A DNA stretch of 64,000 bases from Villigracilis sp900696595 (GTDB taxonomy: Bacteria > Chloroflexota > Anaerolineae > Anaerolineales > Villigracilaceae): the NCBI GenBank assembly GCA_030263615.1, contig SZPH01000006.1:1-64000 (forward strand), read 5' to 3'. The translations under genes and the position numbers were made by a program. Under the pieces are notes generated by a model. It did not search any database and was not told where the DNA came from. It saw only the letters and a program-made list of their open reading frames with translations. This document shows, piece by piece, positions 51,509 through 62,070 of this stretch. Position 1 is the stretch's first letter, and every line of letters starts with the position of its first letter.

Positions 51509-52768
51509 TCATCCCTCGCCGAAAGGACCGCGGTTGGTCGGCGGATTCAAAATGATCAAGTCGCCTTCCTTTAGGTCGCCGCCCACCAGAACGCTCATCG
51601 TGTCGGATGAAGAGCCGAGGGTGATCTTCACCGGCTGGGGCAGGTTGTCCTTGAGGATGTAGACGACCCGTTCGCCGTCCACGAGGCGCACGGCGCGGTT
51701 TGGGACCAGGAGCGTATCCGCCACTTCTTCGACGATGATGCTGACCGCCGCGGTCATCCCCGGTTTGACCTGTTCGTCCGCGTCGGTCAATTCCACGGTG
51801 GCGGTGAAACTGACCACGCCGCCTACAGTGTCGCCGGCTTGTCCCACTTCCACAACCTTGCCGTGATATTCCTGATTTAACACGGCATCGAAGGTAAGCG
51901 TCGCCTTCTGTTCGAGTGCGACGCTGTTGATATCCACCTCGGAAACCTGCACGTCCACCAGAAGGCGCGAAAGATCGTCCACGCGAAATCCGGGAGAGCC
52001 GACAATCACCTGATCGCCCACGACGGGATTAGCCTGAGTGACCGTGCCGTCGAAGGGAGCGATCAGCCGGGCGAGGTTCAACGTCGCTTCCGCCGCCGCC
52101 ACACGGGCGCGAGCCGCCTTGACCGCGTCGGACTCTTCGCCTTTGAGCAGGCGTTCGAGCTCGCGTTTTGCGTCTTCGAGTTTTGCCTCGGCAAGCGCAA
52201 GGTCCTGGTCGGCTTGGGCGATGGTCTCGGGGCTGGCATAGCCTTTGTATTCCTTGACCTTTAGATTCCCAAACTGGTCGTACCAGACTTCCTTGATGTC
52301 TATCTTGCCGTTCAACTCCATGCGCCAGTTGTAGGCTTTCTCGTATGCGTCCTCGGCTTTGTCCACCGCTTTTTGCGCTTCGATCAGGGCGGTGTCGGAT
52401 TCGAGCAGGTCCTCCAGCGCCTGCTGGGCGTTGACCAAATCCGCCTCGGCGAGGATGATGTTCTGGCTGAGCGAGGCTTTATCCAGTTCGGCAAGCGCAT
52501 CCCCGCCTGACACTTTATCGCCGATGACCGCATTCACCGCGCCGACGTTTCCATTTGTCTGCCAGTTGAGGAGGGCTGTCCGGCTGGCGCGCACGCTGCC
52601 CGTCGCGCCGACGGATGCCGCCAGGTCGCCGCGCTCGAGCGGAACGGTCTCGAAAACCGCCTGTTCGGGCTGACGGGACATTGAGAAAGCGGCGATCAAT
52701 AAAATAACCGTAACCACGCCGACAATGATCCATACGCGGCGTGAGAATCTCGAAAAAAATTGACGCAT
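51509..52768 (-). CDS. MacA/HlyD-like membrane-fusion adaptor
   Basis: The 419-residue protein has an N-terminal membrane anchor (VWIIVGVVTVILLIAAF), a lipoyl half (ALLNWQTNGNVGAVNAVIGDKVSGGDALAELD), a long alpha-hairpin (~80-215), and beta-barrel and membrane-proximal domains (PFDGTVTQANPVVGDQV, LLVPNRAVRLVDGERVVYIL). In diderms such adaptors reach an outer-membrane channel; in Chloroflexota, generally thought to be monoderm, it would extend to the cell wall. Heads the MacAB-like operon. Confidence 0.92.
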   Translation of the reverse strand: MRQFFSRFSRRVWIIVGVVTVILLIAAFSMSRQPEQAVFETVPLERGDLAASVGATGSVRASRTALLNWQTNGNVGAVNAVIGDKVSGGDALAELDKASLSQNIILAEADLVNAQQALEDLLESDTALIEAQKAVDKAEDAYEKAYNWRMELNGKIDIKEVWYDQFGNLKVKEYKGYASPETIAQADQDLALAEAKLEDAKRELERLLKGEESDAVKAARARVAAAEATLNLARLIAPFDGTVTQANPVVGDQVIVGSPGFRVDDLSRLLVDVQVSEVDINSVALEQKATLTFDAVLNQEYHGKVVEVGQAGDTVGGVVSFTATVELTDADEQVKPGMTAAVSIIVEEVADTLLVPNRAVRLVDGERVVYILKDNLPQPVKITLGSSSDTMSVLVGGDLKEGDLIILNPPTNRGPFGEG

Positions 52769-53536
52769 CTTGAAAATCCTCCAGGGGTTTCAGCAGGCGC
52801 AAACGCAAGCCTTGTCGTGGTATATCATAATTAATACGAAAAGATGTGGATAAAATGTGCAGGTTTGCGCTGGCAATTTTAATCCATGATGCTGACATTG
52901 CTTCGACGACTCGTCACATTCATGAATATCTCATAAACACATGACGATTGTCATTTGATTTTGTGACATTTAAGCCTATATCTATCCAAATTCATTGATT
53001 ATCATCCTCGCGGTTTGTTTGTGTTCCCGTTACATAACGCGGTTCGTGCCGCAAACTTCAGTTTGCGCCTGCGCGAGAAGCAAACTTCAGTTTGCGCCTG
53101 CGTGAGGCAAACTGAAGTTTGCAGTACCGCATAAAATCTTCGCGGCTGGCGTAGTTTGTAAAGGGTAATCCTATACACTAAAGGGCAGCCCTGTTGGTGG
53201 TACTAGTCCGGGTGGCGACTCCCGGTATAATGGGGGAAGTCGGAATGACATTCCGACCTAAAAAGAGGCACAAGGTTCGATCCGAACTCTGACAGGTCGC
53301 CCCTATTGTTACAGCGCAATGGCGCTCCCGGCACAGGGTTTCCGGCACAACACGCCGCCGGGGACGGCGGCTTTGAGCGTGAGCTTGCTCTGTAATACTG
53401 AAGCGTTAAAGAATTTTGCTCATGTGTAGAAAATGTGCAAAATCATCTTTGTGTAGCGAATGTTCTCTAACGTCCGCACACAGATTATCCATGAGCCAAG
53501 AATTTAAATTTAGAGAGTTAGCGATCCGGAGGCATA
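52769..53536. other. 767-bp intergenic region between divergent operons
   Basis: 52769-53035 is AT-richer and carries no motif I can name. 53036-53165 is a palindromic repeat. 53240-53258 is a perfect palindrome (GTCGGAATGACATTCCGAC), and 53295-53310 holds a GACAGGTCGCCCC motif like the MITE ends at 21.8 kb. There is a TATAAT at 53226-53231 without a good -35. No ORF looks real. Confidence 0.6.
53036..53165. repeat. AAACTTCAGTTTG palindromic repeat, longest copy
   Basis: GCAAACTTCAGTTTGCGCCT occurs twice in tandem, then GGCAAACTGAAGTTTGCAG in addition. It forms an extended hairpin. Related copies lie at 14.2, 22.9, 29.0 and 48.7 kb. Confidence 0.85.
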
Positions 53537-54994
53537 ATGCAGGCAGTCCCAAGCGAATTTCTGGCAATAGATCGGAAGAAACGGGCAAACAGCCCTTTTT
53601 TCGATTTGGATCTGCGTCCGCCCCATGAACGCGCCTGCGACTTCGATGGCGTTGTGATCGAGTTCGACCCGGAGCGCGCCATGGTCGAAGCGGCGCGTTG
53701 CATCCATTGCCCGGACCCGGCGCCTTGCATGGTGGCTTGCCCGACCTCGAACGACATCCCCTCGGCGATGTGGCTGATCGAGCAGGGCAAGTTCGTCGAA
53801 GCGGCGGGCATTTATCACAAGACCAGTTCCCTGCCCGAAGTGTGCGGACGGGTCTGCCCGCATGAAGCGCTCTGCCAGGGTTCGTGCGTGTTGAACAAAC
53901 ACCAGACGCCCGTGTTATGCGGCGAACTCGAAGCCTTCACAGTGGATTACGAACGACGCACCCAGGGCTACGTCATTCCGTTGAGCGTTCCCAGCGGGAA
54001 AAAAGTCGCGGTCGTAGGGGCGGGCCCGGCGGGGTTGGGATGCGCCGACATCCTCCTGCAAAAGGGGCACGAGGTCACGGTCTTTGAATCCAAACCCAAA
54101 CCGGGCGGTTTGCTTGTGTACGGCATCCCGAATTTTAAACTTGTGAAGGATGTGTGGGAGGAAAAATGGGGACAGTTCGAACGCGCGGGCGTGAAGTTCG
54201 TCGGCAATACTTATATTGGAAAAGATAAAACCATTGACGACCTGTTCGCAGAAGGGTTCGACGCGGTATTCATCGGCGTCGGTTCGGAAGTGGACGCGAA
54301 GATGGAGGACGCCCCCGGCGCCGACCTGCCCGGCGTCTATGAGGCGACCGATTTTCTCGTCCGCGGAAACATTCCGTTGGATCAACTGCCGGAAACGATG
54401 CGCAAGCCTTTGGAGGTCGGCAGGCGCGTGGTAGTGATCGGCGGCGGCGATACCGCGTCCGACTGCCTGCGCACGGCGCTGAGACTCGGCGCGGAGGAAG
54501 TGACCTGTCTTTATCGCCGCACCGAAAAGGAAATGCCGGGCGGAAAGAAAGACCGCAAGATGGCGAAGGATGAAGGGGCGAAGTACCGCTTCCTGACCCA
54601 GCCGGTCAAGTTCATCGCCGGTTCCGACGGAAAACTCGCCGCCGTGGAATGTATCGAAATGAAACTCGGCGAACCCGACGCAAAAGGACGGCGCAAACCG
54701 GTCCCGGTCGAAGGCTCGAACTTCAGCATTGCTGTGGATACGGCCGTGCTGGCGCTGGGCTACTGGCCCGACCCGATCATCGGAAAGACCACGCCGGATC
54801 TGGAAGTCCACGATTGGGGTTTGATCACGGTCAAGGATAAAGCCAAAGGAAACACCAGCCGCGAGGGAGTTTTCTCCGGCGGCGATTGCGTGACCGGCCC
54901 CGATTTGGTTGTGACCGCCATGGTGGCGGGGAGAAAAGCCGGGCTTGCGATTGACGAATATTTGAAGAGCAAAGAGCGGAAATTAGAAGAATAA
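53537..54994 (+). CDS. gltD: glutamate synthase small-subunit-like NAD(P)H oxidoreductase
   Basis: The 485-residue protein starts with two iron-sulphur Cys clusters (RCIHCPDPAPCMVACP and VCGRVCPHEALCQGSC), then an FAD-binding GAGPAGLGCADIL (~155-170) and a NAD(P)-binding GGGDTASDCLRTAL (~300). This is the GltD/DPYD/SudA family. It passes electrons from NADPH to a partner such as GltB. No gltB is present in the window, so the partner could be another oxidoreductase. The start follows CCGGAGGCATA. Confidence 0.9.
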   Translation: MQAVPSEFLAIDRKKRANSPFFDLDLRPPHERACDFDGVVIEFDPERAMVEAARCIHCPDPAPCMVACPTSNDIPSAMWLIEQGKFVEAAGIYHKTSSLPEVCGRVCPHEALCQGSCVLNKHQTPVLCGELEAFTVDYERRTQGYVIPLSVPSGKKVAVVGAGPAGLGCADILLQKGHEVTVFESKPKPGGLLVYGIPNFKLVKDVWEEKWGQFERAGVKFVGNTYIGKDKTIDDLFAEGFDAVFIGVGSEVDAKMEDAPGADLPGVYEATDFLVRGNIPLDQLPETMRKPLEVGRRVVVIGGGDTASDCLRTALRLGAEEVTCLYRRTEKEMPGGKKDRKMAKDEGAKYRFLTQPVKFIAGSDGKLAAVECIEMKLGEPDAKGRRKPVPVEGSNFSIAVDTAVLALGYWPDPIIGKTTPDLEVHDWGLITVKDKAKGNTSREGVFSGGDCVTGPDLVVTAMVAGRKAGLAIDEYLKSKERKLEE

Positions 54995-55045
54995 AGGGCG
55001 GGGAGACGACGCTTTCGCCGAATACAGTTTCCCGACGGGTTTACA

Positions 55046-55714
55046 TTAACCCGTCTTATCCTTATATCCGCATAATTCCCTGACCGGGCATTTGGGGCAC
55101 AACGGTTTTCTTGCGTGGCACACCTCGCGCCCCAGGCGGATGATGTTCAGGTGCGCGGCGTAATACGTCTCCGGCGGGAAGACCGCTTCAAGATGCGGAT
55201 GCGCCTGCTCGACGGTCATCTTTTCGGGGCGCAAGCCGATGCGGCCCGTGACGCGATAAACGTGCGTATCCACCGGGAAGGCGGGACGCCCAAGCGCGAA
55301 GCACAGGACGATGGCGGCCGTCTTCGGTCCCACCCCATTGAATTTTGTCAACCAGGCGCGAGCCTCCTCCAGCGGCATATCGGACAGAAATTGCAAGTCG
55401 AGCGAACCGCGTTCCTGCGTAATTTCCTTCAACACCTGCCGAATGCGCGGTCCCTTCTGATTCGCCAGCCCGGCTGGACGGATGGCTTCCACAACTTCGC
55501 GCTCCTCCGCGTCGCGGACAGATTCCCATGTGGGAAATTTTGCGCGCAAGGCATGAAAGGCGCGGTCGCGATTCACGTCGTTGGTATTCTGCGAAAGGAT
55601 GGTCGAAACCAGTTCGTCAATCGCAGGCAGGGGATTGCGCCAGATCGGTTCGCCAAAGGCTTTGAGAAGAGCCTGGTGGATTTGAAGAGCAAGCGAGTTG
55701 AGGTTGGTCATCAT
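55046..55714 (-). CDS. nth: endonuclease III-type DNA glycosylase
   Basis: The 222-residue protein has the helix-hairpin-helix with catalytic Lys (FNGVGPKTAAIVL) and catalytic Asp (FPVDTHVYRV), then the four-Cys iron-sulphur loop CHARKPLCPKCPVRELC with the 6-2-5 spacing of Nth proteins. It excises oxidised pyrimidines and nicks abasic sites. The start is one of two adjacent ATGs. A 61-bp hairpin (55729-55789) lies upstream. Confidence 0.93.
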   Translation of the reverse strand: MMTNLNSLALQIHQALLKAFGEPIWRNPLPAIDELVSTILSQNTNDVNRDRAFHALRAKFPTWESVRDAEEREVVEAIRPAGLANQKGPRIRQVLKEITQERGSLDLQFLSDMPLEEARAWLTKFNGVGPKTAAIVLCFALGRPAFPVDTHVYRVTGRIGLRPEKMTVEQAHPHLEAVFPPETYYAAHLNIIRLGREVCHARKPLCPKCPVRELCGYKDKTG

Positions 55715-55728
55715 AATGAATTGTAACC

Positions 55729-55789
55729 GCAGGGGCGGCCCGTCAGGATCAAACACAGCCTCATACCGCAAACGAAAGGCCGCCCCTGC
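55729..55789. repeat. short inverted repeat between nth and ribY
   Basis: 12-bp ends GCAGGGGCGGCC/GGCCGCCCCTGC enclose 37 nt. The sequence resembles the CGTAGGGGCGACCCGT ends of the 21.8-kb MITE. Confidence 0.65.
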
Positions 55790-55795
55790 AACAAA

Positions 55796-56773
55796 TTACG
55801 GCGCAAACTCGTTCGTGAACGCCTTGCTCAAATCCTCCGGCGCGGGGATCATGCCCATCTTCGCCATCACGGCGCTCATATTCTCCCATCCCTGCGGGTC
55901 GGAGTAACCGATGCGCTCCGCCTTCCAAAACTCTATGGAGGTGTTCAAGACCTGCATCTGCAATTCCTTGTCCTGGTCTTTCAGGTTCTCTACAAATTTT
56001 AAACTGACGTTATACGCCTCGTCGGGGTTGGCGATGGTAAATTCAATGCCGCGAGCCAGCGCGCGCGCCATGCCGCGAATCAACTCCGGCTCGTTCGCAA
56101 TCGTCGCCTCGTTGGAAACAAGCCCGTTCGCCACCAGTTGAACGTAATCCGAAACGCGCAGTTCGGTCACATCCAGCCCTTGCGCGCGCAGGACAATGGG
56201 TTCGTTTGCGGCGTAACCCACCACAATATCGCTTTTTCCCGCCACAAACGATTCAACCTGATTGAATCCGAGCGTATCCAGTTTCACTTCGGAAGCCTCC
56301 ACGCCGCCCTCGAACAACAGCGCCTCCAGCCCGATGTAATTCGCGCCGAAGGGACCGGGCAGTCCAACCGTTTTACCGCGCAGGTCGGCGGGCGATGCGA
56401 TTCCCAACTCTGCCCTGGAGACCACCGAGATCGGGAATTGTTGATACCAGGCAAACACATACACGACCGGCAAACCCTGCGAACGCGCCAGCAAAACCTG
56501 CTCGCCCGAAGCCACCGCAAACGAAATTTCGCCCGCGCCGGTCAGCGCCACGCCGTCGGTCTCGAACGAATAATCGAACTCGATCTCGATGCCCTCTTCG
56601 GCAAAATAGCCCTGATCCACCGCGACATAGAACGGCGCGTATTGAATATTGGGGATGTAGCCCATTGGCAGTTTGATCCTGCGAATTTCGCCCGCTTCAT
56701 TTGCGGGGCGGATGCTGATACACCCCATCAGGCTGATCGCCAGCCCAAGCGTGAGTAAAACTACTTTCTTCAT
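55796..56773 (-). CDS. ribY: riboflavin ABC transporter, substrate-binding protein (RibY-like, NMT1/THI5 fold)
   Basis: The 325-residue protein has a lipoprotein signal (LAISLMGC) and an NMT1/THI5-type binding fold: LPMGYIPNIQYAPFYVAVDQGYFAEEGIEIEF, then GEISFAVASGEQVLLARSQG and GLPGPFGANYIGLEALLF. Such proteins bind thiamine or pyrimidine precursors, riboflavin or nitrate. The FMN riboswitch of the same transcript points to riboflavin. Proposed RibXY systems in Chloroflexota have this exact pairing. No ATPase gene is adjacent, as in other RibXY loci where it is shared or absent. Confidence 0.88.
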   Translation of the reverse strand: MKKVVLLTLGLAISLMGCISIRPANEAGEIRRIKLPMGYIPNIQYAPFYVAVDQGYFAEEGIEIEFDYSFETDGVALTGAGEISFAVASGEQVLLARSQGLPVVYVFAWYQQFPISVVSRAELGIASPADLRGKTVGLPGPFGANYIGLEALLFEGGVEASEVKLDTLGFNQVESFVAGKSDIVVGYAANEPIVLRAQGLDVTELRVSDYVQLVANGLVSNEATIANEPELIRGMARALARGIEFTIANPDEAYNVSLKFVENLKDQDKELQMQVLNTSIEFWKAERIGYSDPQGWENMSAVMAKMGMIPAPEDLSKAFTNEFAP

Positions 56774-56798
56774 TACGGAGTCTCCTTTGAATTCATTC

Positions 56799-56897
56799 CG
56801 TCATTGCGAGGAGGAGCGGAGCGACGACGAAGCAATCTCGTTTGCTGTTTCTTAGATTGCTTCGTCGCGAAGAGCAAGAACGCTCCTCGCAATGACG
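56799..56897. repeat. 99-bp hairpin repeat between ribX and ribY
   Basis: CGTCATTGCGAGGAG...GACGAAGCAATCT and AGATTGCTTCGTC...CTCCTCGCAATGACG form a long near-perfect hairpin. This family of CGTCATTGCGAG palindromes is very widespread in bacterial genomes and occurs here in the middle of an operon. Confidence 0.85.
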
Positions 56898-56902
56898 AAT
56901 TA

Positions 56903-57667
56903 TTACTTCTGCCGCTTCAAAAATCTTCTTTCCAGCAGCGTCACCGCGCCATACAGCGACAACGCCAGCGCCACCAGCATAAACACCGCCACGAACACCA
57001 TGGAGGTGTCGTATTGAAAGTCGCCGAGTTGCAGTAAAAAGCCCAGCCCCTGTTCCGCATCCACCAGTTCGCCGACGATGGCGCCGATGACCGAGAGCGT
57101 CGCGCCGATGCGCAACCCGCCGAGCAAAATAGGCAGGGAGGCGGGCAGTTCGAGTTTCCATAGAATCTGCCAGCGTGTGGCGCGGAGGGAATTCATCAGG
57201 TCGTAAAGCGACGCGGAGACCGCCCGCACGCCGACGATGGTGTTGACCAGCACCGGAAAGAACACGATCAACGCGCAGATGACGACTTTGGATAGAATCC
57301 CGTCTCCCAGCCAGATGACGAGCAAAGGCGCAATGGCCACGATGGGAACCGCCTGACTGGCGACAAGGTAGGGCGATAGGATTTTCTCCAGCGCGCGCGA
57401 TTTGGCGAGCATGTATCCGACAATCGTTGCGAACAGGGTTCCGGCCCATAAGCCGAGCAATACTTCGACGAGCGTAATGCCGGTGTGGTGGAGCAGGCTG
57501 CCGTCGCCGAGGGTTTCGAGGAAGCGCGCCCACACGTCGGCGGGGGCGGGCAGGATGAATTTTGGCAATCCGCTGAGGCGGGCGATCAGCGCCCAGAGCG
57601 GAATCGCCAGCAGGATGGACGCAAGCGAAAGCCAGCGGGCGAGGATGGGAATGATTTTGGGTTTCAT
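56903..57667 (-). CDS. ribX: riboflavin ABC transporter, permease (RibX-like)
   Basis: The 254-residue protein has six membrane segments and the EAA-type loop MNSLRATRWQILWKLELPASLPILLGGLRIG of SsuC/TauC-like permeases. It pairs with the RibY-like binding protein. The ATG giving MKPKIIPIL was chosen; the frame is open further up only because it reads through the 46-bp repeats. The gene is controlled by an FMN riboswitch with two hairpins in its leader. Confidence 0.88.
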   Translation of the reverse strand: MKPKIIPILARWLSLASILLAIPLWALIARLSGLPKFILPAPADVWARFLETLGDGSLLHHTGITLVEVLLGLWAGTLFATIVGYMLAKSRALEKILSPYLVASQAVPIVAIAPLLVIWLGDGILSKVVICALIVFFPVLVNTIVGVRAVSASLYDLMNSLRATRWQILWKLELPASLPILLGGLRIGATLSVIGAIVGELVDAEQGLGFLLQLGDFQYDTSMVFVAVFMLVALALSLYGAVTLLERRFLKRQK

Positions 57668-57679
57668 GAATGGTTTCTG

Positions 57680-57817
57680 TACGACAAGGTTCACCTTGTC
57701 CGCTTTCGCAAAGTGAACTTTGCAGTACGACAAGGTTCGCCTTGTCCGCTTTCGCAAAGTGAACTTTGCAGTACGACAAGGTTCACCTTGTCCGCTTTCG
57801 CAAAGTGAACTTTGCAG
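57680..57817. repeat. three tandem 46-bp repeats, each with two palindromes
   Basis: The unit starts TACGACAAGG and ends AACTTTGCAG; it contains ACAAGGTTCACCTTGT and GCAAAGTGAACTTTGC. The second unit differs by one base (TTCGCC). The array lies between the riboswitch and the ribX start. It resembles the AAACTGAAGTTTG family in layout. Confidence 0.95.
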
Positions 57818-57825
57818 TACGAGGC

Positions 57826-57860
57826 GCAAAAAGCCCCGGCGTGGAAAAAAAACCGGGGCG
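57826..57860 (-). terminator. second hairpin with T-run in the ribXY leader
   Basis: A GCCCCGG/CCGGGGC stem followed on the minus strand by TTTTT. Confidence 0.7.
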
Positions 57861-57902
57861 CAGAATCAGGCTCAAGTCCGGGAATGAGGCGGGTAAATCC
57901 GC

Positions 57903-57938
57903 AGAAACAAAACCCCGAAAACAGCGAGCGTTTCCGGG
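57903..57938 (-). terminator. terminator hairpin downstream of the FMN riboswitch
   Basis: On the minus strand CCCCGGAAAC, a 7-nt loop, GTTTTCGGGG and then TTTTGTTT. It is the expected expression platform of the riboswitch. Confidence 0.8.
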
Positions 57939-57974
57939 GCGCGAATCTACACAATCCCATTCAGGCTTGTGCGA

Positions 57975-58113
57975 TACCTTCTTCTATCCAGACTTTTACT
58001 GTCGGCTCCGGAGTTGCGCCGGATCATGCCCGTTTCCCAATGAGGAAAGCGATGTACCTAAACAGGCTCGTGGGCTGTACCACCGATCGGGAATTGCACC
58101 CTGCCCCGAAGGT
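57975..58113 (-). promoter_or_regulatory. FMN riboswitch (RFN element)
   Basis: On the minus strand the conserved RFN blocks occur in order: CTTCGGGGCAGGGTGCAATT, CCCGATCGGTGGTA, GCCCACGAGCC, GATCCGGCGCAACTCCGGA, GCCGACAGT and AGTCTGGAT...AGAAGA. All parts of the six-helix junction are present. Binding of FMN would favour the downstream terminator and shut off the riboflavin transporter. Confidence 0.96.
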
Positions 58114-58132
58114 TATTTGAATTGTCGTTTTC

Positions 58133-58161
58133 ATTATAGCCAGCCATATTTCGCCTGTCAA
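58133..58161 (-). promoter_or_regulatory. consensus promoter of the ribXY transcript
   Basis: On the minus strand TTGACA, 17 nt, TATAAT, a perfect match, ending about 20 nt before the riboswitch. Confidence 0.93.
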
Positions 58162-58175
58162 TTCAAGCCATGAAG

Positions 58176-60896
<2,721 letters not shown>

Positions 60897-60934
60897 TCTT
60901 GCTCCTTGTTGCTAGAGATTAGAAAATGGATATT

Positions 60935-61116
<182 letters not shown>

Positions 61117-61119
61117 TTA

Positions 61120-61410
61120 AAAACAAAAACGCTCCATCCTTCATGAGGACGAAGCGTCTGGCTCCGCGGTACCACCTCGGTTCATCATCCTTCAACTTCG
61201 TTCAGGACGATGCGCTCGGTAACCGATGATCATCGGTCTTCGCTGTAACGGGCGATCCCGTGCTGGTCTAGTAATTGGTAAATGGTGATTGGTAATTGCC
61301 AATTTTCTTCAGCAGATAATTCAGACGACTTCGGCGCTGTTTGCCTGCGGATGCTTCCACCGAGCGCATCCTTCTCTATCAGGGAGCCTTGCGCGTACTA
61401 CTTCTGAATG
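61120..61410 (-). promoter_or_regulatory. T-box leader controlling valS (Val-specific)
   Basis: On the minus strand: AGTAGTACGCGC and GATAGAGAAGGATGCGC belong to stem I; CCGAAGTCGTCTGA offers a GTC (Val) specifier near 61324-61329; GAGGTGGTACCGCGGAGC at 61161-61178 is the T-box; and ACGCTTCGTCCTCATGAAGG with AGCGTTTTTG forms the terminator (61129-61157). Uncharged tRNA-Val would induce readthrough. The middle of the leader contains a 28-nt repeat module (61271-61298). Confidence 0.92.
61271..61298. repeat. 28-nt (4 x 7) module inside the valS T-box leader
   Basis: GTAATTG, GTAAATG, GTGATTG, GTAATTG. Its reverse complement has the ATTACCA/ATCACCA units seen in pheT. Confidence 0.8.
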
Positions 61411-61416
61411 GTTGGG

Positions 61417-61445
61417 ATTATATACGGGGAGGGGGGTAGAGTCAA
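61417..61445 (-). promoter_or_regulatory. promoter of valS
   Basis: On the minus strand TTGACT, 17 nt, TATAAT. Confidence 0.9.
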
Positions 61446-61450
61446 GAAAT

Positions 61451-61484
61451 TGCCCGTTTCAGGGACGAACCCAGGAAACGGGCA
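61451..61484 (-). terminator. hairpin at the end of the DGR
   Basis: A 10-bp stem TGCCCGTTTC/GAAACGGGCA with a 14-nt loop lies ~107 nt past the template repeat, directly before the valS promoter. The T-run is poor (AATTTCTTG). Confidence 0.6.
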
Positions 61485-61590
61485 GGTTGTGTATTTGCCC
61501 AAAGCACAGGGCTTCGAGCCGGGAGCAAGCCAGCCGATGTTTTGCCTCGACCGCCGTCCGTGGACGGTTCGGCGCTTCTGGCAGAGAAAA

Positions 61591-61717
61591 ATATCGTGGG
61601 AGAGCGCAACTCGAAAACCGATGTTGTTGTTGAAGTTGTCCGGGTTGTTCCTGTTGCGAACCGCACAACGCGCGTTGTTTCGATTGTTGTTCCAGGAGCC
61701 GCCGCGCACTACACGCT
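61591..61717 (-). ncRNA. DGR template repeat (TR)
   Basis: A 127-bp copy of the 3' end of the target gene (63209-63335). In TR the variable codons are mostly AAC: it would read SWNNNRNNARC and RNRNNPDNFNNNIG where the target has SWSYLRNFARC and RSWSIPGNFFNYLG. Across the 71-bp core, all 15 differences fall on TR adenines (28 adenines present). TR RNA is the template that the reverse transcriptase copies with errors at A. It starts 17 nt after the Avd stop. A remnant open frame runs through it but it is not a gene. Confidence 0.97.
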
Positions 61718-61734
61718 CTCATGGCTTGTCCCGT

Positions 61735-62070
61735 TTAGGTATTCGATTTTTTCCATCCTCCCAGCAATCTCCCGATTTCAGCCAGCATCGTGGAAACATG
61801 CTCATACTGATTCATTTTGATCAACTCCAAATCCTTGCAGAGACGAAGGTTTTGGCGCAACAATGCCAGTTGAACATCCGCCTCGTCAAGATTGGCGCTT
61901 CTATCACGCTTTGAAAGCCCGGCTTTCAGCAGGGTTTCCTGAAAATCGAGCGTTTGTCGAATGATTCGTTCGCCGAGCCCAAAGCGATGAGCGCGTGGAA
62001 ATTTTGTAGATTGCGGCAACAACCACAAAACGAGATCGTACGTTTTTGAAAATATCGGCGATTCTTTCAT
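61735..62070 (-). CDS. avd: DGR accessory variability determinant (Avd), four-helix-bundle protein
   Basis: The 111-residue protein fits bacterial Avd: IFSKTYDLVLWLLPQSTKFP, then RAHRFGLGERIIRQTLDFQE, followed by LRQNLRLCKDLELIKMNQYE. In the Bordetella phage DGR, Avd is a basic pentameric barrel that binds the reverse transcriptase and nucleic acid and is essential for cDNA synthesis. The start ATG shares a base with the RT stop (TGATG), so translation is coupled; a longer in-frame start upstream lies within the RT gene. It shares its fold with the two orphan four-helix proteins at 15.7 and 19.9 kb. Confidence 0.92.
   Translation of the reverse strand: MKESPIFSKTYDLVLWLLPQSTKFPRAHRFGLGERIIRQTLDFQETLLKAGLSKRDRSANLDEADVQLALLRQNLRLCKDLELIKMNQYEHVSTMLAEIGRLLGGWKKSNT

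Noticed and set aside
53262..53285. tRNA-like T-arm motif AAGGTTCGATCC
   Set aside because: No acceptor stem, D arm or anticodon arm could be fitted around it.
57691..57960. Open frames through the 46-bp repeats upstream of ribX
   Set aside because: They encode repeated peptides made by the array and overlap the riboswitch leader.
61398..61709. Short protein-like frame with Asn-rich SWNNNRNN motif
   Set aside because: It is the template repeat plus downstream read-through; no start codon context, and the same end of the target gene is copied there.
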